Assembly: GCF_003173575.1 (NCBI RefSeq)
Contig: NZ_QGNY01000001.1
Span: forward strand, 558,001 to 622,000
Origin: Pedobacter paludis
Lineage (GTDB): Bacteria > Bacteroidota > Bacteroidia > Sphingobacteriales > Sphingobacteriaceae
Length of the DNA: 64,000 bases
Direction of reading: 5' to 3'
The position numbers and the translations under genes are program-made. Shown one piece after another: positions 9,574-18,964 of the stretch. Within the stretch, counting starts at the first letter, position 1; every line of letters starts with the position of its first letter. Below the pieces are notes generated by a model. It was not told the origin of the DNA. It saw only the letters and a list, made by a program, of their open reading frames with translations, and did not search any database.

Positions 9574-11990
9574 TACAAAATTAATATAGTTTTACCCTGT
9601 GATTGATATTTTCCACCCAATAAATCGATTCCATCGGCAAACCAGGAAAATGTTTCTAATGGTTGCAATTTGGTTTTAAGTTGTCCATCCCAACCGCTTG
9701 TAGCCATGTCATCAGTTTGGAAAACTAAAATTCCCCACTTATTGTAAACCTTAAAACTCAACAGTTTTTGAATGCTTACAAAAAATGGATATAATCTGTT
9801 ATTGTTATTTTTTTGTGGTGTAAATGCAGTTGGTACCATAATTTTTGGTGACGGAAGAATATTTAATTCTATAGCACCTGCAATAGAACAGCCCTTGTCG
9901 TTTTCTAATGCGATGTAATAAACCCCAGCTTTGTTCACCTTTGTTGGATCAGCAATTGGTTTCCTCAATAATGCATCTTCAAAATAACTTGCTTTTACAT
10001 AGCCTTTACTGCCCCTTACAATTTCAGCCGAGGTTAGGTCTATAAAATCGTAATCGAAAATTGGTTTAGGCTTATTCAATACAATAATTGGGAGTGGATT
10101 TACGACTACAGTTACTTTTCCCGAAACAAAACACCCGCTCGAGTTGGTGATTTTTACATAGTAGTTTCCACTTTCGGAAACCTGTTTTGGGTTTGTAACT
10201 TTTGTGGTTAATGCCTGATCAGTGAAATATGAATAAGTAACGCCAGCCGTTGTTCCGTTATAAAGTGAAGGATTTGTGATATCTACTTTTTCCGGAAAGC
10301 AAACTGGAAGGGGATTCGTCATGACCAAAACAGGTAGTTCATTTACTACTACATCAATTTTATCTGATACAATGCATCCTTTGTTATTAATTGCTTTAAT
10401 ATAATAAGTGCCAGATTGATTGATATTTTTTGGATCTGTAACGGCCTTGGTTAAATTAACATCGCTATAATAACTAAGGATAAGATCTTGATCACTGCCC
10501 AAAAAATTATTTCCACTACTCAAATCTATTTTGCCTGGAAAACAAACTGCACTTGGGTTTGTAATTTTCAACAATGGCTTCGGATTGATTACAACATCAA
10601 CAGGAAGTATTTTAGAGCAATTAAAAGTATTAACCAATTTTACGAAATACCTTCCCGAAGTATTTATTTTGGAAGGATTTGCCAGTACTTTGCTTGCATT
10701 AGCATCAGTATAATAACTTCTGGATACGTCGGTTAAATTACCCTCGTAAATTTCATCCTTCGTTAAATCTACAGTTTCCGTATAACAAACCGGTTCTGGG
10801 TTTTTAACAATAATGTTGGCAATATCAAAAACAGAAATATCTATTGAGGCTACACTTTCGCATCCTTTATAATTTGTTGCCAAAACATAATACGTAGCAT
10901 TTTCATGCACCTTAGTTGTGCCAGTAATTAACTGGGTTAAATCCTTATCGGCATAAACGAGGTAAGTAAAATCTGGAGATTTGTTTAGTATATAATCTGT
11001 TGAGGTTAAATCAATTTCCGCATCCTGACAAATTGTAGTTTTAGATAATAATTGAAGTTCGTAATCTACGCTATGAACCACTGCACTAACCGTACTTGGG
11101 CAACCATACCCATCGTAAGGGATTAAATCCAAAAATATTTTAGTTCCTTCTGGCGGAGTAGGCTTAATAGTTAATGCCTGTCCGGAGCCATATTGTACAC
11201 TTCTGTCTTCATTAAACCAATTGTAATCTTTAAATCCGCTCGGGCCAGAAACCCTCAATTGATCTGAGCTTTTACAATAGGTATTTCCTGCGATTAGATC
11301 GCCACAAAGATTGTTTACATCTACATAGGCATATCCAAAATGCCCGCCCAAGGTACAATCGGCACTAATAAACTCGATTAAAAGCTGTTTACCCTGATAT
11401 CCAGATAAATTGATCGTTACAGGACTCCAATCTTTATAAATAACGGTACTGCTTACCGTTGATTTTTTAAATCCGGGAAGCGTTGATGTAGCAATGTATT
11501 CGAAAGAAGCGCAAGGTATGTACTGATTTTTTTCTACGTCTTTAACTCTAGCAATAAACCTTGGCTGTTCTGCTGGCTGATGATTTGGATCTTCTAAAAC
11601 AATTGCATATTGGTAGGTCAAGGTAAATTCTGGTCGGTTGGCTGGAACATTTATTAAATACGAAATTCCTTCAGCCTGGTTTCCTGTACCGCTGTTGCCG
11701 AGTTTGACAGAATAATTTCCCCCATTTTTTGGGATAACAGGAAAATTACCATAAGGATCTAATAGTATTTTATTGTTTAAGATTGTATGTCTGCCTACTG
11801 ATGCTACAGGAATTTCTGATAAAGTAACCTGATTCTTTGAATTGATAATAGAGGTAACCCCAGTATACATTTTCCAGTTTTGAAAATTTCCATTTTCAAA
11901 ACCAATATTTTCTGGACATGCTTGTGCGAATAACTTAGATGCTGAGATTAAGAATATCATCAACATCAATAACAAAATTCTATTTATCAA
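9573..11990 (-). CDS. Large adhesin-like protein with gliding-type T9SS C-terminal domain
   Basis: An 805-residue secreted protein. A signal peptide (residues 1-22) is followed by a lectin- or carbohydrate-binding-like domain (about 25-230). Then come four or five degenerate ~80-residue Ig-like repeats, each with GTYYVK/YYIKA-type strands and a GCxxS element. A type B gliding-motility CTD lies at about 715-805 (VPTAFTP, then FKVYNKWGILVF, then WDG). The CTD marks it for export through the type IX system, and the coupled PorP/SprF gene is its likely partner. The repeats carry paired cysteines. Probably a surface adhesin or filament protein; ligand unknown. Confidence 0.88.
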   Translation of the reverse strand: MINRILLLMLMIFLISASKLFAQACPENIGFENGNFQNWKMYTGVTSIINSKNQVTLSEIPVASVGRHTILNNKILLDPYGNFPVIPKNGGNYSVKLGNSGTGNQAEGISYLINVPANRPEFTLTYQYAIVLEDPNHQPAEQPRFIARVKDVEKNQYIPCASFEYIATSTLPGFKKSTVSSTVIYKDWSPVTINLSGYQGKQLLIEFISADCTLGGHFGYAYVDVNNLCGDLIAGNTYCKSSDQLRVSGPSGFKDYNWFNEDRSVQYGSGQALTIKPTPPEGTKIFLDLIPYDGYGCPSTVSAVVHSVDYELQLLSKTTICQDAEIDLTSTDYILNKSPDFTYLVYADKDLTQLITGTTKVHENATYYVLATNYKGCESVASIDISVFDIANIIVKNPEPVCYTETVDLTKDEIYEGNLTDVSRSYYTDANASKVLANPSKINTSGRYFVKLVNTFNCSKILPVDVVINPKPLLKITNPSAVCFPGKIDLSSGNNFLGSDQDLILSYYSDVNLTKAVTDPKNINQSGTYYIKAINNKGCIVSDKIDVVVNELPVLVMTNPLPVCFPEKVDITNPSLYNGTTAGVTYSYFTDQALTTKVTNPKQVSESGNYYVKITNSSGCFVSGKVTVVVNPLPIIVLNKPKPIFDYDFIDLTSAEIVRGSKGYVKASYFEDALLRKPIADPTKVNKAGVYYIALENDKGCSIAGAIELNILPSPKIMVPTAFTPQKNNNNRLYPFFVSIQKLLSFKVYNKWGILVFQTDDMATSGWDGQLKTKLQPLETFSWFADGIDLLGGKYQSQGKTILIL

Positions 11991-12349
11991 CTTGGGAGCG
12001 ATTAATTACGATTCGTAAAAATATCGATTTAGTATCTCCTTAATCAAAGCTTACATTCTCAAGCCCTGTTTTTTACACCAAACCATTTTGTCCGAAATCA
12101 GCAAAAAACAAATGAATAAACATTTTGTATGATTAGATATACATAAAATATAATTTGAATCTACACATTTATTGAAAAACTAGCTTCATTACGTTTAAAG
12201 GAAGTTTTTTGAATTTTAAGCAAGTGTAATTAGCTAAAAATTATTTTTTTACACGAAATATTGTGATGTTGATGACCAGTTTGACATCAATGAATAAAAA
12301 AACAAAGACTACCAAAAAATTGTTATTCCTACCAATTAAGAAATACATT
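11991..12349. other. 359-bp AT-rich intergenic region
   Basis: It holds the divergent control regions of the T9SS pair (minus) and ohr (plus). A longer ohr frame could start at 12263, but its extra 29 residues are Lys/Thr-rich and unlike Ohr proteins, so I treat that part as non-coding. I see no full TAnnTTTG promoter, repeat or RNA gene here. Confidence 0.4.
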
Positions 12350-12760
12350 ATGGAAAAGCTATATACAGCCGAAGTAACGGCAAAAGGTGGAAGAGATGGC
12401 CATGTAAAATCGAGTGATGGGATAATTGATTTGGAACTTCGTAAGCCAAAGGAACTTGGCGGTCAAGGTGGAGCTACCAATCCCGAACAGTTATTTGCTT
12501 CAGCCTGGGGCGCTTGCTACTTGGGTGCTTTAGGTTCGGTTGCCGAACGTGAGGGTGTAGATGTTAGCGAGGCATCGGTTAATGTTTTGGTATCTTTTAA
12601 TAAGGATGGAAATTCATTTGTCTTATCTGCAGATTTAGATGTTCATATTCCAGGCATTTCTCATGAAGAAGCACAATCTATATCAGAAAAAGCGCACAGA
12701 GCTTGTCCCTATTCCAAAGCAACAAAGGGAAATATTGAAGTTAGAATTACCGCCGTATAA
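12350..12760 (+). CDS. ohr: Organic hydroperoxide resistance protein (Ohr/OsmC family)
   Basis: Ohr is a cytoplasmic thiol peroxidase that reduces organic and fatty-acid hydroperoxides, using lipoylated proteins as reductant in studied cases. The protein is 136 residues from the ATG at 12350, the normal family size. Both redox cysteines are present: C56 in SAWGACYLGAL and C119 in RACPYSKATKGN. The conserved TAEVTAKGGRDGHV N-terminus supports this start over the in-frame ATG 29 codons upstream. It is monocistronic, with a terminator directly after it. No MarR-type OhrR gene is adjacent. Confidence 0.92.
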   Translation: MEKLYTAEVTAKGGRDGHVKSSDGIIDLELRKPKELGGQGGATNPEQLFASAWGACYLGALGSVAEREGVDVSEASVNVLVSFNKDGNSFVLSADLDVHIPGISHEEAQSISEKAHRACPYSKATKGNIEVRITAV

Positions 12761-12778
12761 TTGCAAAAGTTTATAAAC

Positions 12779-12809
12779 AAAAAAAGCGATCATTGGATCG
12801 CTTTTTTTG
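12779..12809. terminator. Terminator between ohr and bioB, probably bidirectional
   Basis: AAAAAGCGATC (12781-12791) pairs with GATCGCTTTTT (12796-12806) round a 4-nt loop. A-rich and T-rich flanks mean it can serve ohr on the plus strand and bioB on the minus strand. Confidence 0.85.
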
Positions 12810-12824
12810 TTTAAAATTATTTTA

Positions 12825-13826
12825 TTAAGCAATTTCTTCTGCTATTTGTGTATTCACTGGGCGACCATTTTTAAACGCATCACGGGTTTTCAAGCCCAAC
12901 AGTTCAAACATGGCCATATCATCAACAAATGCCGGATTTGGTGTTGTTAATAATTTATCTCCAGCAAAAATAGAGCTTGCCCCTGCCATAAAACAAAAAG
13001 CTTGTTCTAATGTACTCATTTCATTTCTTCCTGCTGACAAACGAACAACTGAATTTGGCATTACAATCCGGGCTGTAGCAATCATTCGCACCATATCCCA
13101 AATTGGAACACGAGGCTGGTTTTCTAATGGTGTTCCTTTTACAGGAACCAAAGCATTAACAGGTACAGATTCTGGATGTTTTTCCATATTGGATAAGGTT
13201 TGCAACATAGAAATACGATCTTCTACAGTTTCGCCTAAGCCAATAATCCCCCCGCTGCAAACGGTAAGTTTTGCCTTACGTACATTTTTAATAGTATTTA
13301 AACGATCATCATAAGTCCGCGTAGAAATGATGCGTTTATAATCATCTTCAGAGGTATCGATGTTATGGTTATATGCGTATAAACCAGCATCGGCCAAGCG
13401 TTGCGCCTGGTTTTCGGTAAGCATACCTAAAGTACAGCATACTTCCATATCCATATCATTCACGGCCTTTACCATTTCGATAACACGATCAAAATCTCGG
13501 TTATCTCTAACTTCTCTCCATGCTGCACCCATGCATAAACGAGATGCACCACCTTCTTTGGCTTTAACTGCTGCGCTAACAACTTGGCTAACCTGCATTA
13601 AAGGCTGAACTTCTAATTCGGTATGATAACGTGCTGCTTGTGGGCAATAAGAACAGTCTTCGGCACAGCCTCCTGTTTTAATCGAGATTAAGGAACTTAC
13701 CTGAACTTCGTTGTAATCTTTATTTTCTCTATGGATGGATGCGGCTTCATAAACCAAATCTAAAAATGGTCTATTGTAAATTTCTGATATCTCTTCTTTG
13801 GTCCAGTTGTGTCTTGTAGCTTGCAT
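12825..13826 (-). CDS. bioB: Biotin synthase
   Basis: A radical-SAM enzyme that inserts sulphur into dethiobiotin in the last step of biotin synthesis. The 333-residue protein has the [4Fe-4S] motif C54-AED-C58-SY-C61 and the downstream conserved Cys/Asn/Arg residues that hold the [2Fe-2S] cluster and substrate ([15 protein letters not shown]). The full length is typical. No other bio gene is adjacent; mgtE lies 45 bp upstream on the same strand. Confidence 0.96.
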   Translation of the reverse strand: MQATRHNWTKEEISEIYNRPFLDLVYEAASIHRENKDYNEVQVSSLISIKTGGCAEDCSYCPQAARYHTELEVQPLMQVSQVVSAAVKAKEGGASRLCMGAAWREVRDNRDFDRVIEMVKAVNDMDMEVCCTLGMLTENQAQRLADAGLYAYNHNIDTSEDDYKRIISTRTYDDRLNTIKNVRKAKLTVCSGGIIGLGETVEDRISMLQTLSNMEKHPESVPVNALVPVKGTPLENQPRVPIWDMVRMIATARIVMPNSVVRLSAGRNEMSTLEQAFCFMAGASSIFAGDKLLTTPNPAFVDDMAMFELLGLKTRDAFKNGRPVNTQIAEEIA

Positions 13827-13871
13827 ATTGGATCAGTATTTTTTGTAATTAAGGAATAATATGATCAAAGT

Positions 13872-15221
13872 TTATAATAATAGTTTACTGGCTAAACCTA
13901 AAATCAAAAGAAAGCCAAAAACGTCGGTAAAAGTAGTAATAATAATAGATGATGCAATGGCTGGATCGATACCAACACGTTTAAGAATTAATGGTATCCC
14001 TGCTCCTGTTATACCTGCAATAACCAAATTACCGGTCATTGCCAAGAAGATAACCAGTCCAAGCATCGGATTTCCATCAAAAAAGAAGGCAAAAATAAAT
14101 ACAATTAATCCGTTTGAAGCCCCGTTGATTAGGCCCACCGTAAATTCTTTTAATACTGTCCTATAAGCTTGGTTGTCGGTTAAATTGTAAAGCGAGATAC
14201 GCCTAACCGTTACCGCTAATGCTTGTGTTGCTGCATTTCCGCCCATACCGGCAATAATGGTCATGTATGCGGCTAGAGATGGAATAAGTTTAATTGTAGG
14301 ATCGAAGTAGCGCACAACTGATGAGGCCAAAAAAGCCGTACCCAAATTAATAATTAACCAAGGCAAACGAGATTTAACCGCCTCTACCCAGTTACCGCTC
14401 AATTCCTCATCTTCAGATACACCCGATATTTTTAAGATGTCTTCGGTACTTTCTGCTTCCATTACATCAATAACATCATCAAATGTTACCCTGCCTAATA
14501 ACTTATGTTGATCATCAACTACTGGAATACTCGTTAAATTATACTGTGAAATTAAGTTGGCTACTTCTTCCTGATCGGTATTTGGACGAACGTAAACGGC
14601 GTCCATTTTAACCAGTTCGGTAATTTGGGCGTTATGTTTGGCCTTAATAATATCCTTTAAAGAAACTATTCCCTGAAAAACATCTTCATCATCTACAACG
14701 TAAATGGTGTAGAATTCTTCCATTTCTTCGCTTTGCCGTATAATTTCATCAATTGCATCTTTTTTGGTTAGGTTAATGTTTACACAGATTAAATCTGTGT
14801 TCATTAAACCACCTGCTGTTTTCTCGTCGTACGTTAATAAATTACGAATGTTGGATGCATCTTCCTCATTTAAATCTTCTAGAATTTCTTTCTGTTCGTG
14901 ATCTTCAAGTTGGGAGATAATATCTGTTGCATCATCGTAGTCCAGTTCCTCAACAATTTCGGTACGCTTATCTGGATGAAGCTTAAAAAGTAAATCTTCC
15001 GGGTGGGATTCCTCGTCCATCTCAGAAATAATTTCTGAGGCAATTTCTGAAGGAAGTAAATTTATGATGTGTTGTTGCTCAGATTTATCCAAGCGTTCGA
15101 AAAGAATGGCAATTTCTGATGCATGATAATCTGCTAAAACCTCTTTGAGTGTTTCATCACCAGCTAATATTGCACTTTTAACTTTGAGTACGTCGCTTTT
15201 ATCTATTTCGAATGACTGCAT
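13872..15221 (-). CDS. mgtE: MgtE-type magnesium transporter
   Basis: A 449-residue channel for Mg2+ uptake. It has the cytosolic N domain (residues 1-130, acidic and helical), two CBS domains (about 135-255) that sense Mg2+, a connecting helix, and five membrane helices in the C-terminal 180 residues. The pore segment near the first helix and the GNAATQALAVTVR element are well kept. It lies in a minus-strand row with corA (75 bp upstream), so two unrelated Mg2+ transporters are neighbours here. Confidence 0.93.
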   Translation of the reverse strand: MQSFEIDKSDVLKVKSAILAGDETLKEVLADYHASEIAILFERLDKSEQQHIINLLPSEIASEIISEMDEESHPEDLLFKLHPDKRTEIVEELDYDDATDIISQLEDHEQKEILEDLNEEDASNIRNLLTYDEKTAGGLMNTDLICVNINLTKKDAIDEIIRQSEEMEEFYTIYVVDDEDVFQGIVSLKDIIKAKHNAQITELVKMDAVYVRPNTDQEEVANLISQYNLTSIPVVDDQHKLLGRVTFDDVIDVMEAESTEDILKISGVSEDEELSGNWVEAVKSRLPWLIINLGTAFLASSVVRYFDPTIKLIPSLAAYMTIIAGMGGNAATQALAVTVRRISLYNLTDNQAYRTVLKEFTVGLINGASNGLIVFIFAFFFDGNPMLGLVIFLAMTGNLVIAGITGAGIPLILKRVGIDPAIASSIIITTFTDVFGFLLILGLASKLLL

Positions 15222-15296
15222 CTTTAACTAACCAAAAAACTTTTTAAAGCTACTAATAATTGAATATAGTTTTAAACCATTTGTAGCTGTTTTAAA

Positions 15297-16418
15297 TTAT
15301 TTAAACCAGCCTCTCCGCCAAAAATAAATTACCTGAATAATTGCGATCACAACCATCACCACCCAAACATAAATGTATCCATGTGGCTGGTATAATTCTG
15401 GCATATTTTCGGTCATTACTTTTCCTGTAACTGGGTCTTCCCTACTAAAGTTCATTCCATAAATACCGGCAATAAAAGTTAAGGGAATAAATATGGATGA
15501 AATTATGGTAAGCACCTTCATAATCTCATTCATCCTGTTGGAGATTATGGATAAGTTCATATCAATGTTGGCCGAGGCAATTTCTTTTAACGACTCTATA
15601 AAATCGATAATCTGAATGCAATGGTCGTAAGCATCTTTAATATATGTTTTGGTAACGTCAGAAATTAATTCGCTATCACTTCTTAAAATATCATTAAGTT
15701 TATCTCTTTCTGGCCAGGCTACCTTCCGAATCATAATTAGCGAACGCTTAATTCCCTGTGTATCATACATAATTCGCTTGTCTGGATTGTCAAATAAACG
15801 ATCTTCGATTGCATCTAGTTCCTCGCCCCAATAGTTTAACAACGTGAAATAATTATCGACAATAACATCCATTATGGCATACATTAAATAACTGCTTCCA
15901 CCTATTCGGATATTTCCTTTTCCAACCTCTAAGCGTTTTCTAACTGGATCAAAACAATCTTCATAGTTCTCTTGAAAAGTTATCAGGCACTTTGCGGTAA
16001 GTATAAAAGAAATCTGCTCGTTGCATAGATCATTTTCATCGCTTAAATATAAATGTCTACTTACGGCGAAAACATATTTATCGTTATCGTATTCGTCTAA
16101 CTTAGGCCTTTGGTAAGAGCTCGTGATATCTTCTAAAACTAACCTGCTGATGTTTAATTTAGAATATAGCGTTTCGAAAATACTTGGATCTGCTAAGCCC
16201 TTAATATCAAACCAATAATAAAAATCCTTATTTTCGGTTAGCTTATCAATATCGTTAATGTTTTTAAGTTCCTCTTTCTTATACGTTTTATCGTTGTAAG
16301 TATGCAAGGTAATTATAGGTTTTAAAGCATTTTCATCAATTGCATATAAACCCGGACTTGTTCCCGGCTCGGGTACCTTATAATGTTTGTGTCTGCTGCG
16401 AGGCTTGTTTTTAGCCAT
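15297..16418 (-). CDS. corA: CorA-type magnesium/cobalt transporter
   Basis: A 373-residue pentameric channel. It has a large cytosolic N-terminal domain, a long stalk helix, and two C-terminal membrane helices. The selectivity motif YGMNF follows the first helix (IIFIPLTFIAGIYGMNF region, about residues 315-330), and the C-terminus ends with a basic patch (FWRRGWFK). It starts 3 bp after wbqC and precedes mgtE, so wbqC-corA-mgtE may be cotranscribed. Confidence 0.93.
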   Translation of the reverse strand: MAKNKPRSRHKHYKVPEPGTSPGLYAIDENALKPIITLHTYNDKTYKKEELKNINDIDKLTENKDFYYWFDIKGLADPSIFETLYSKLNISRLVLEDITSSYQRPKLDEYDNDKYVFAVSRHLYLSDENDLCNEQISFILTAKCLITFQENYEDCFDPVRKRLEVGKGNIRIGGSSYLMYAIMDVIVDNYFTLLNYWGEELDAIEDRLFDNPDKRIMYDTQGIKRSLIMIRKVAWPERDKLNDILRSDSELISDVTKTYIKDAYDHCIQIIDFIESLKEIASANIDMNLSIISNRMNEIMKVLTIISSIFIPLTFIAGIYGMNFSREDPVTGKVMTENMPELYQPHGYIYVWVVMVVIAIIQVIYFWRRGWFK

Positions 16419-16421
16419 AAC

Positions 16422-17033
16422 TTATAAATATAATTTGGCCTGTGGACCTTGATTAAATAGTAAATCAACTATGCTTAAATTAGGCAAAAATTGATGTCTA
16501 TCTTCAAAAACCTGAAAGTATTGCTTATTGTTTACAATATCTTCTGTTTTCTTTGGATTCATAATTCCACGGAAATCAAAGTTTGGATCAACATCATCTA
16601 AATATTCTGAAGTTGTCTTTATATCGATATTCAGCTTTAGTTTTTTTAACAACCACTCTAAGAGCTGAGTGTTGTAATCAAATAAAAACTCAAATTTCTG
16701 ATTATAAAACGGAGCAAGTTCATCTTCGTAAAATTCAAAATAGGCTGAACTTCTGTAGCAACTTTCTAAGCTTAGCCAATGTAAACGTTGCCAATTAAAA
16801 TCATAACTAATCCGAATGTCCTTCATCACCGTATGTGTTTTAGCGCCCTTTACCAAGGGTACAGTAATGTCTAACTTACCGTTTGGAGAATAAATACTTG
16901 CTCTATTGCGATAAGTTTGCTTTACTAAATGCTCATATTTTTCGATTAAAATATCGGGACTTAGCTTTTGCAATAGACTAAAATATCCAACCGGTGGAAG
17001 ATAAAATAAAGGAAGTATAGCTGTATTTTGCAT
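16422..17033 (-). CDS. WbqC-like family protein
   Basis: A 203-residue cytosolic protein of the WbqC family. It shows the family's N-terminal LPLFYLPPVGYFSLLQK segment, the Y(R)NRASIYSPNGK strand and a C-terminal DLLFNQGP element. WbqC members are found in O-antigen and cell-surface sugar clusters and are proposed to act on nucleotide-linked amino sugars, but the reaction is unproven. The divergent lipid acyltransferase and glycosyltransferase next door fit an envelope role. Confidence 0.8.
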   Translation of the reverse strand: MQNTAILPLFYLPPVGYFSLLQKLSPDILIEKYEHLVKQTYRNRASIYSPNGKLDITVPLVKGAKTHTVMKDIRISYDFNWQRLHWLSLESCYRSSAYFEFYEDELAPFYNQKFEFLFDYNTQLLEWLLKKLKLNIDIKTTSEYLDDVDPNFDFRGIMNPKKTEDIVNNKQYFQVFEDRHQFLPNLSIVDLLFNQGPQAKLYL

Positions 17034-17042
17034 TTGAAAATT

Positions 17043-17050
17043 TATGTTTG
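17043..17050 (+). promoter_or_regulatory. -7 element for acyltransferase-glycosyltransferase pair
   Basis: TATGTTTG matches TAnnTTTG and predicts a start near 17056. That excludes the upstream in-frame ATG at 17028 as the translation start and favours 17073. Confidence 0.5.
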
Positions 17051-17072
17051 TAACTCAAACGTTTTAAAAATA

Positions 17073-17945
17073 ATGATTAAAAGAGGGATTGCGCACGTTG
17101 GTGTATTTTTTTTGTACCTATTATCGTTGCTTCCTCTGTCCATTCTGTTTTTTTTTGCAAGATTACTATATTATCTGCTGTATTACCTAATTGGCTATAG
17201 AAAAAAAGTTGTCCGCCAGAATTTGGTTAATTCTTTTCCGGAAAAATCATTAACCGAAATCGTTGCTATAGAAAAGAAATATTTTAAATACTTAGCAGAA
17301 CTTATTTTCGAGATTATTAAGCAAACCACAATATCTGAGAAAGAAACCTTAAAACGGGTTAAATTTAAAGGATTGGAACAATTAGAAAGCCATTTCAAAG
17401 CTGGGGAAAGCATTTTAGCCTGTACCGGGCATTATTGCAATTGGGAACTCGGAACTCTTGCATTAGGCTTGCATATTTCTGCCAAAACAATGGTCATTTT
17501 CAAGCCTATCAAAAATAAGATATTTGAAGCTTGGTTTGATGGCTTGAGAACAAAATATGGAAACATTTTCATTGCGATGAGGCAAACTTTAAGAGGCATG
17601 GCGGCTTACAAAAATGAGCCAACGCTTTTATGTTTTGCAAGCGATCAATCTCCAACCAGAGAGGAAACCAAATATTTTGTAGATTTCCTGCATCAGCCAA
17701 CTCCTGCCCTTCTTGGGGTAGAAAAAATTGCTAAATCAACCAATCGGCCAATTTATTATTTTAAGGTGAGTCGCCCTAAACAAGGCTTTTACGAGGTAGA
17801 AGTTTTGCCAATGTGCCTAGATCCATCAAAAACGGACGATTTTGAAATTACCAATCTGCACTTCAAATTTTTAGAAGATATAATAAACGAACAGCCACAA
17901 TATTGGCTCTGGAGCCATAAGCGCTGGAAATTTAAACCCGAATAA
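17073..17945 (+). CDS. Lipid A-type lysophospholipid acyltransferase (LpxL/HtrB-like)
   Basis: A 290-residue membrane-anchored acyltransferase. An N-terminal hydrophobic anchor (about residues 8-45) precedes the catalytic HX4E motif HYCNWE (in ACTGHYCNWELG) and the later SDQSPTREE and FKVSRP blocks typical of the LpxL group that adds secondary acyl chains to lipid A. The chosen ATG at 17073 lies just after a promoter element; an earlier ATG at 17028 would overlap wbqC and add 15 unlikely residues. The GT2 gene follows after 5 bp, so they form an operon. Confidence 0.85.
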   Translation: MIKRGIAHVGVFFLYLLSLLPLSILFFFARLLYYLLYYLIGYRKKVVRQNLVNSFPEKSLTEIVAIEKKYFKYLAELIFEIIKQTTISEKETLKRVKFKGLEQLESHFKAGESILACTGHYCNWELGTLALGLHISAKTMVIFKPIKNKIFEAWFDGLRTKYGNIFIAMRQTLRGMAAYKNEPTLLCFASDQSPTREETKYFVDFLHQPTPALLGVEKIAKSTNRPIYYFKVSRPKQGFYEVEVLPMCLDPSKTDDFEITNLHFKFLEDIINEQPQYWLWSHKRWKFKPE

Positions 17946-17950
17946 AATCA

Positions 17951-18964
17951 ATGAATCCATCAGTAGCTATAGTAATTTTAAACTGGAACGGTAAAGCTTT
18001 TTTACAACAATTTTTACCAGGGATTTTACTTTCAGAATATGATAATTTACAGGTAATTGTTGGTGATAATGCATCAACGGATGATTCTGTAGCTTTTATC
18101 AATGAAAAATTCCCTTCAGTTAAAATTATTCAAAACACTTTAAATTATGGCTTTGCCGGCGGTTACAACAAAGTTTTAGAACAGGTTGATGCTGATTATT
18201 TTGTTTTGTTAAACTCTGATGTTGAGGTAACACCAAATTGGATAAAGCCAGTAATTGATTTAATGGAAAGCGATGTAGAAATTGCTGCGGCACAACCAAA
18301 AATTAAATGGCAACTCAATAAAAATCAGTTCGAATATGCTGGTGCTGCAGGTGGTTATTTAGATATTTATGGTTATCCTTTTTGCAGAGGACGCTTATTT
18401 AATGTTTACGAATTTGATAACGGACAGTACAACGAAACGAAAGAAGTTTTTTGGGCAAGTGGTGCGGCTTTCTTTATCCGTAGTAAATGCTGGAGAGAAG
18501 TTGGTGGATTAGATGCTGATTTGTTTGCGCATATGGAAGAAATCGACTTATGCTGGCGACTTAAAAATTTAAATTATAAAATTTTATACTGCCCTGATGC
18601 AGAAGTTTACCATGTTGGTGGTGGTACTTTACAAACGGAAAATCCTTTTAAGACTTACCTTAATTTTAGGAACAACTTAATTATTATGCAAAAGAACCTG
18701 CCAGCAGGCGATGCTGTTTTCCGCATAACATTAAGAATGTGGATAGATTTTATTGCTTGGTGGCATTTTTTACTTACAGGAAAACCAAAATTTACTTTAG
18801 CAGTAAGTAAAGCGCATATTCATTTTATAAAATCTATTTTTAAAACCGGAAAAAAGAGAAAAGAATTCCAAAAACCCTACATTAAACATATAGGAGTGTA
18901 TAATAACAGCATTGTTTGGGCTTTCTTTATCAAGAACATTAAATACTTTTCTAAACTTAATTAG
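17951..18964 (+). CDS. Family 2 glycosyltransferase
   Basis: A 337-residue GT-A fold enzyme. It has the nucleotide-binding start VAIVILNWNGKAFLQQFL (residues 5-22), GDNASTDDS (about 39-47), the DVE metal-binding triad in LLNSDVE, and the acceptor-site ED-like EEIDLCWR further on. Rhamnosyl- and other sugar transferases of this WcaA/RfbN-like type build surface polysaccharide. It follows the lipid A acyltransferase by 5 bp. Its 3' end overlaps the convergent thioredoxin-like gene by 8 bp. Sugar donor and acceptor unknown. Confidence 0.88.
   Translation: MNPSVAIVILNWNGKAFLQQFLPGILLSEYDNLQVIVGDNASTDDSVAFINEKFPSVKIIQNTLNYGFAGGYNKVLEQVDADYFVLLNSDVEVTPNWIKPVIDLMESDVEIAAAQPKIKWQLNKNQFEYAGAAGGYLDIYGYPFCRGRLFNVYEFDNGQYNETKEVFWASGAAFFIRSKCWREVGGLDADLFAHMEEIDLCWRLKNLNYKILYCPDAEVYHVGGGTLQTENPFKTYLNFRNNLIIMQKNLPAGDAVFRITLRMWIDFIAWWHFLLTGKPKFTLAVSKAHIHFIKSIFKTGKKRKEFQKPYIKHIGVYNNSIVWAFFIKNIKYFSKLN

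Noticed and set aside
17028..17072. N-terminal extension of the acyltransferase
   Set aside because: It would overlap wbqC and precede the predicted transcript start.
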